This document shows positions 58,149 through 64,000 of a stretch of DNA of 64,000 nucleotides, piece by piece. The number at the start of each line of letters is the position of its first letter. Within the stretch, counting starts at the first letter, position 1. The stretch spans positions 10,230,001 through 10,294,000 of the forward strand of contig CM106586.1 of assembly GCA_048013815.1 (NCBI GenBank), written 5' to 3'. A model generated the notes under the pieces. It saw nothing but the letters and a program-made list of their open reading frames with translations, ran no database searches and was not told the origin of the DNA. Source of the DNA: Setoptus koraiensis (lineage: Eukaryota; Arthropoda). The translations under genes were made by a program, and so were the position numbers.

Positions 58149-59022
58149 AAACGAGTGTGACTTGAAATATTCGTATATTTATCTAGTTATCAATGTTTAC
58201 CCGGTGCGATAAACGGAACATACCACAATTCACCAAAGATCAACTACAAATGATTTCGATAATCGAATATCGATGATTGATACGAATTTAAATTCTAATA
58301 ATTATTAATAACGAAGCTCAATGCATCCAAGTATTATTGAAAAGTTATGACGGACTGACTACAAATCCATTCCAAGTATAACTCCATATGCACATTTACA
58401 TCTATATATATATATATATTGAGACATCTGTAACTGATTCATTCCGCCCGAAACTTACCGTGATCACATTCTCCGACAAACTCAAGAAGTATAATCATTC
58501 TTCTTTTAGCAAATATCTTAAAGTATACCATATTTATACGGTAGCACGATTATATTCTTAATGTAAAATTTTTGGGATAGTTTGTAACAAGCTCTCAAGC
58601 CCATGAATAAATAATAGTTCTGTACCTATTTACTACTTAAGATGATTCCCCAGGAATATCATGATTGTCTGTTATAAAATTAGGAGTGCATCTCAAAATG
58701 AATCTGACTGGTCAACTTTCTGTGAAGGTATCTTGCATGGATTATTTCTTGTATCCCATTTGTGCTTATTGTATTCCACCCATTCTACTTACTTTATTAA
58801 CACACGATATAGGAGGTGGAACACACTTGAAGTTTCAATAAAAAGGGAAATGTGGGAGGCTTCGCAGGGGGTACCTAGTTGATTATACAACTATGTTACA
58901 ATTTACTTTTCTATCTAGTATGAGCCATGCCATGTGTTTAATCATTGATTGTCTTCCCAAACACAGACTTGGCTGTTTATCCGAATAAAACATAGCCAGT
59001 TTGCTTCAATCGAATTGTCCAA
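58149..59022. other. ARNT 3' untranslated region and promoter of the next gene
   Basis: AT-rich, with TATATA runs near 58405. GAATAAATAAT near 58604 is the probable ARNT poly(A) signal, giving a 3' region of about 460 bases. No coding sequence was recognised. Confidence 0.5.
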
Positions 59023-62000
59023 ATGGGTCCACCGTCATTAAGGGGTCCTGTAGTTTTGCTGCTATATTTGGTCGTGCTAATTTATTTACCATTTTTGCAA
59101 AAATCTCACCTAAAATCTATTCTGTTGATCTCGGGGCAAGAAACAGGTACTTATAATCAATAGTTGCATGGCTGAATTGGAAATATGAAAAAATCATAAT
59201 GTTACAGAAGAATTGAATATTTTTCATTTGCTTTTTGTCCACACATAACCGAACAATTAGATTATCAGTTCCCCGAATCATTCAAGACTAAACTTACATT
59301 CTACCACCAAGATACGAGCGGAGGAGATGAAAAACAAAAGATCGATGAATGGTATAATAATGGTATGTTTCGCTTCAAGAGTGAACTCGATGAATATTAC
59401 GATAATAAAAGGAAGCTTGGTAAATTGGTTATAAGAAATGGCGACGGTTCGATAGTGGAACTGTTTGTAAGGCCGCTCGAAGGCTACTACGTCGTGCACA
59501 AAGGTAATAATATATGTTTATCATCACTTTTGTTTCGCATTTTTTGCTTCAAAGTTTGACTAATTCCTCAAACTTGGTTGGATGTGATCATCATTCAGTC
59601 GGTGAAAGCTGTTCAATTGCAAAATACAGGCAGGAGGAATTTCGCATGTTTGATTATCTGGGTAGATTGTTGCCAGATCAGAAACATTTGTTTGGACCAT
59701 CGGCAATTGTATTCAAGTGGCAGAAAGAGTTGGCTGCAATAAGTCAGGTATAAGAGACCAAAGCTATCAAAGGTATTGGATATTTCTCTGATATCAATTT
59801 AGACTCTGTATTAATTCGCTCATCAAATCTATCATCATCTCAATCATCAAAGAATTCAAGTAATCCCGGTGATATATTTGACCATAGACTAGTAGAATCT
59901 CAGTCTGGGATGTTAGACTACAAGGAGAAAGTTGGGGAAAAAAATGCGACAGTTATTTTCTTGATAAAACGAGCAGGTAACCTAAGAGGATAAAAAAATC
60001 AGAAGTTGCAGAAGTTCACTGTTACAATTGGATATGTTTTGCTAATCATAGAGCGCATTTGTTTTCGCACTCACCCTCCATAGGTACGCCCATAAAGAGA
60101 TCAAAGGGACTAAGCCATTATGCTACACGAGCATTGGTCAGGGAAGTCGGTAATTTTATACAGTATTTCGAGTTTATATCCTTCGACCAGTTGACAAACG
60201 CACACGACTTATACGATGAGGATCCTTTCAAGGTATTAGGACAGCTGAATGATGTCGATAGCTATTTCTAGTAAATTTATCTAAACTATAACTAAACTAT
60301 AACTAAACTACAACCAAACTATAACCAAACTATAACCAACTTGCTTCCATCGCGAACATGACGAAAACAAAAGCTCCCAACTGGAGTTGGCTGTGTACCA
60401 AACGACGCTACTAAATACCTGAAGTTCAATGGTGGTGACAGATTCAGCGGTCATCTTGTCAGTAGTTTAGCCAGTTTCAAAAAGAACTTTGTTGCTCTTG
60501 ATGGAAAATCTCAACTGGTGCGTCACGATGTTGATCAGTCAACCAATGTTTACGATATGGAACGTTCGTTGGTCTATCATATGCCATACGATGTTGAACC
60601 GATTGCTAGAGAATTATCAGACAATGAATTTAACCTAGACACCTCAAGCGAACATCAAGTCAATGGCGAATGTTTTCTATTTTCGATGAGAACCCTTTTC
60701 AAGCCAAGAAAAAAAAATCCTTTCACTGGTATGCAGTTTCTGACCGGAACCGATTACATGTACTACATGGGCCGATCAACATTGAGGGGTTCACTGGTGC
60801 ATGTCTTTGAGCGCATTATATCAGTTGATTCAGACTCATCGTTGCCATTTGTTTTTCAATTGTTACCTCAACAGCGACCGTGTGATTATAAATCTGATTT
60901 CGATGGGAAATCAAATGATAACGATGACCAAACTCAAATATATGTGACTCTCTATGTTGCAGCTGTTCCCAATTGCGATTATTATACAGAAGGATGGGCA
61001 TCATCGGCTCAAATAGCGAGTGATTCTAGAATGAGTAAAAAATTCTATGACAATGATTGCGACCGGCAACTACCTGTTGGTATCAGAGCTGTGAGGTACA
61101 ATAAGCGAACGAATTCATATCAATTGATCGATGAAATCAGCATATTTGGGGCCAACTGGCAGGCACAAAAGTCCACAGAGAACCCTCTGACCATATTTGA
61201 TATAGGCAGATGCCCGCTAGAAAGAACTGACTTTTCCACCATGGTCGCATGGTCGGACGACAAAGTAACATTACCCACTGACCGATCAGCGAGAATATTA
61301 TCATTACCTCAGGCTGTTGCAAACAAAGTTGCTGAATACTTCAAAGCGCCGCCATTAAGTATATCGAACATTGTTGTCAGATATCATTCTTCTAATGGGG
61401 CCCAAGTTGGACTAAGCTTGCTAGATTCAAAAACTTGTTATCGTAAGTTCAAATTTCAACTACTCTCCACTAATACCATGTTTTGTTGCGCTGTATGTAA
61501 CCACAGTAGAACTAGAACTAATGAAAACAACAAAATTTCAATCAATAGCTAGCTACCAGATGCTCGGCAGCGACAAGACATTAGATGAAATAAAATCTCC
61601 TGTTGTCAGGAAGAAAAGAGATCTATCTCTATTGGAATGTCTAATGGTTGCAGCTCAATACAATTCTGTGCAAAGTGTAATGTATACATCAAAAAAAAGC
61701 TCTAATGAACCAGACGAGTGTATTTTGCTGAATACAGGAGGTCGGTATTCCAAGTCTGATTCAACAAAAAAGGAAGAAAGTGATAAAACCTATTATTTAT
61801 TTTCCAAGATAAATGAATGCTGGCCAATCCATCCAACTGAAATCTTCGATTCGAAGAAAGTATATCAAGTTATTGAACATACACTCTATGGATCGAAAGA
61901 GCACCATGCCGTATTGATGGAAGGCACGCAACTTAATGCCATTGTGCTGGCCAACAATGGCGTGCCAGTATCCAAACTGGAGATACTGTCCACCAAAATT

Positions 62001-63396
62001 ATTAATCAACAACCGAAAACAATTACACGAATATTGTCTGGTTACAGATATGACAACGAATCAGATTATAGATTGGTCTCAGCGGAAGATGACGAAAGTA
62101 ACGAAAGAGCAGTTTTATCGCTAGCCTATTGCATCACTGAATGCGAAAAAGACACACATTGTTCTTCGTTGGCATTCTGTCGCGAAGAAGATGAAAATTT
62201 GTGCCTCATAAGCAATATTAAAAATTTCACCTCACCTGATGCACAAAACAACAAGAAAAGCACTGATAAAACCACGGGTAAAAAGTCTATGAAGATGCAT
62301 CTGATTGATGGACATCAACTGAGGCGAGACTCAAGGTGTGAGATACACATCAAGAACTATATGGAATATTTTGATGCAATGCACGGTACGGTAGCCACCA
62401 TTGAGTCTATCGCCAATTGGAAAATCTACAAAGGTGTTAAGCAAGCAAATATTTGTGCCAAGAATTGCATCGAGATGCAAGAAAATTCAGCAAAGTCAGG
62501 ACAAGATCGAGCTCAGATTAAAAATGATTTCTCACTATTCGTGTATTGCAAACAATTGCAAGAATGCCTGGTTAGGATAGAGAATTCTCCCAAAAACGAG
62601 GAAACATCTCAACGAGAAGATTTAACAGAGCTTATTGAGCAATCAAGTAATTTAACGCGACGATACAACAGATTCGATTGCACAACATACAAATGTAAGC
62701 CGACATTGCTCAATAACTTTAGCAAACAAATTTCCTACCTAATATATATGTATATCACTGAATCAATTTTCTCAACTTTCTTCCGATATCTCTTTAGACA
62801 AGAACAAATTTCTATATGTCCCGGTAGAGCAGCGTCTCAAGAATTCAAAACCGTTCACAAGCATCAAGAAATATACTCTTGGGGCATGTTCAGAGAGATG
62901 TGCTTTTGAGGAAGATTGTGTCTCGTTTGATTTGTGTCAGGTTGTTAAAGAGAAGATAGACGATCATGAAATTCCGGAAAAGACAACATCATTAGATTGT
63001 CATCTCTATAATGTTAGCATGTACGATGATAATGTCGATTGGACTAACGATAAGCAAGAGCTAGATGAGTGGCTCGAAAGCCCGACGAAAAATGGAGAGA
63101 GGCTCATTAGCAGAGATTGTAAGCACTACGAACGAAAACAGGCGATCAATATGGGCAAGCAAATGAGTCAAATCAAATTAGAAAGATTAGATTCATCAAA
63201 TTCGATCATGTCCAATGGTCTATCTATACTAGCAGCTGCTTTCATAGGTATTTGTTTGGGTTTGTTGATTGGAACAGGAACTAGAAAAAGCAAAAATGAC
63301 GATAGGTATCGAGGATCGCTTGACATATCATACACCATGGAAGAAGAGAATCGACGACAATCGAGCGCATCTATCAGATCTGCGATGGTTGCATGA
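59023..63396 (+). CDS. Large single-pass surface protein with LolA-like and PAN-like modules
   Basis: Eight exons: 59023-59146, 59261-59503, 59599-about 59742, 59803-59976, 60084-60232, 60374-61442, 61507-62694 and 62798-63396. They give about 1229 residues. All junctions are in phase except the third, where GTATAAG at 59748 would shift the frame and the weak GTCAGG at 59743 fits. Exon 1 encodes a hydrophobic N-terminus (VVLLLYLVVLIYLPFL). The ectodomain has segments such as LPTGVGCVPND and HLFGPSAIVFKW that recall the metazoan LolA-like surface proteins; this is from memory and tentative. Two modules share C-x3-C-x5-C-x5-C (CITECEKDTHCSSLAFC, CSERCAFEEDCVSFDLC), with a third partial copy between them, like PAN/apple units. 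Near the end is a transmembrane segment (ILAAAFIGICLGLLIG) and a 40-residue cytoplasmic tail. AATAAA lies at 63432-63437. Confidence 0.75.
60281..60335. repeat. 11-bp tandem repeat in an intron
   Basis: Five 11-bp units CTAAACTATAA / CCAAACTATAA fill part of the 141-bp intron between exons 5 and 6 of the surface-protein gene. The units contain branch-point-like CTAAAC words in series. Confidence 0.9.
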
Positions 63397-63661
63397 TTGA
63401 ACTCACTAGACCAATCACTCGATTCTTAACTAATAAAATCGACCCAGTATTAAAATCTAATCTTGACCTTGAGTTAGTTTTTCAGTCGTGTAACGAAGAT
63501 GTAACATCTTTTGATTTATTTATTTTCTTGGCGGTTTACTGTTCGCGCAAGCTACTGACAAACTCTCATATCTCAAATGTGCTCGAATATACGTCGATGA
63601 GATATAAGCCAGTTTGTTTCGATTCATTCTATGTGTGGGTCTTGAATTGTTGCTAACTCGA

Positions 63662-64000
63662 TGAAGCTCTGCGGCATGTCGGCAGAATCAGATATTTCCG
63701 TGTCATTCGTTACGAAGAATGGGCATCATTTAGGACAGGCGAATTTCGACTGGATTTGGTTACAGTTGAAGAGCGCAAGACATACATAATTTACGGTGAA
63801 ACTGGAGAAATATTTCGTTATCAGCCATTCAGTTGTGTTACAATGAAAGATCATTCAGATGATCTTGGTGTTATGGCAAAAATGTTCAAAAAGTTTAACC
63901 TCAATCAGCACAACAAAAATTTTCATGATACATTCATATTCGGTCTAGGTCCTCTTTGGATGTTGTCTGATACTTGTCCGACTAAACGGTACTTGAAGGC
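63662..64000 (+). CDS. Partial exon, probable relative of the preceding surface protein
   Basis: The frame is open from just after a TAA at about 63655 to the window end, preceded by a possible acceptor (GTCGGCAG near 63685). It encodes RYFRVIRYEEWASF, FRLDLVTVEERKTYIIYG, a Cys in FSCVTMKDH, and FIFGLGPLWMLSD. The order matches exons 2-3 of the neighbouring gene: a strand-rich segment, a tyrosine/valine repeat, one Cys, a stretch of about 35 residues, then F-G-x-x-x-(I/L)-(V/W). Since the neighbour has its own stop and poly(A) signal, this is probably a separate, tandem gene whose 5' exon is short or upstream and whose 3' part is beyond the window. Exact exon limits are unknown. Confidence 0.45.

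Noticed and set aside
1-64000. Transposons, retroelements, CRISPR arrays and bacterial operons
   Set aside because: No transposase, reverse transcriptase, integrase, long terminal repeats, terminal inverted repeats with target duplications, or regularly spaced repeats were recognised. Only simple and tandem repeats were seen.

Overview
The window is nuclear DNA of a bilaterian animal, most likely an arthropod; a mite or other chelicerate is a weak guess. The evidence is spliceosomal introns (many of about 50-200 bp, phase-consistent GT-AG), a eukaryotic tRNA-Gln, AATAAA poly(A) signals, polyglutamine/CAA-rich stretches, and animal genes such as a tango/ARNT bHLH-PAS factor and a Zasp-type muscle LIM protein. 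No bacterial, viral or transposon coding sequence was recognised. The background is AT-rich, with one sharply different GC-rich block at about 2.5-14.5 kb.

Left third (1-21 kb): AT-rich flank, then about 10.7 kb of GC-rich DNA full of simple and tandem repeats and GGGCCC palindromes. It is open in many frames but shows no believable gene. The block runs into a three-exon phospholipid scramblase (13.2-14.9 kb). An isolated candidate terminal exon lies at 18.8 kb.

Middle (21-46 kb): a compact set of conserved genes. In order they are an hnRNP K homologue with only two KH domains (+), tuberin/TSC2 in eight coding exons (-), DNA polymerase delta subunit 2 (+), CRELD (-), nascent polypeptide-associated complex beta/BTF3 (-), a Zasp/Enigma LIM protein (+), tRNA-Gln(TTG) (+), an SSAT-like GNAT acetyltransferase (+), RNA polymerase II subunit RPB9 (-) and the ubiquinone monooxygenase COQ6 (+). 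A tiny two-exon gene for a secreted histidine-rich peptide (-) follows.

Right part (46-64 kb): an orphan basic/Ser-rich protein (-), the CRL4 substrate receptor CDT2/DTL (-), SmF (+), a tubulin-cofactor-E-like protein without a CAP-Gly domain (+), ARNT/tango (+), and a large single-pass surface protein. The last has a C-terminal membrane anchor and repeated cysteine modules, and I tentatively place it in the metazoan LolA-like family. The start of a probable relative lies at the right edge.

Most genes are unrelated housekeeping or regulatory genes. The recurring theme is compaction: tail-to-tail neighbours about 90-150 bp apart, poly(A) signals touching or overlapping stop codons, and shortened orthologues (TSC2, CDT2, TBCE, hnRNP K). 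The items I rate most worth following are the hnRNP K tail that replaces KH3, the promoter module shared by the NAC-beta and RPB9 genes, the histidine-rich secreted peptide, the surface-protein cluster at the right edge, and the GC-rich block.
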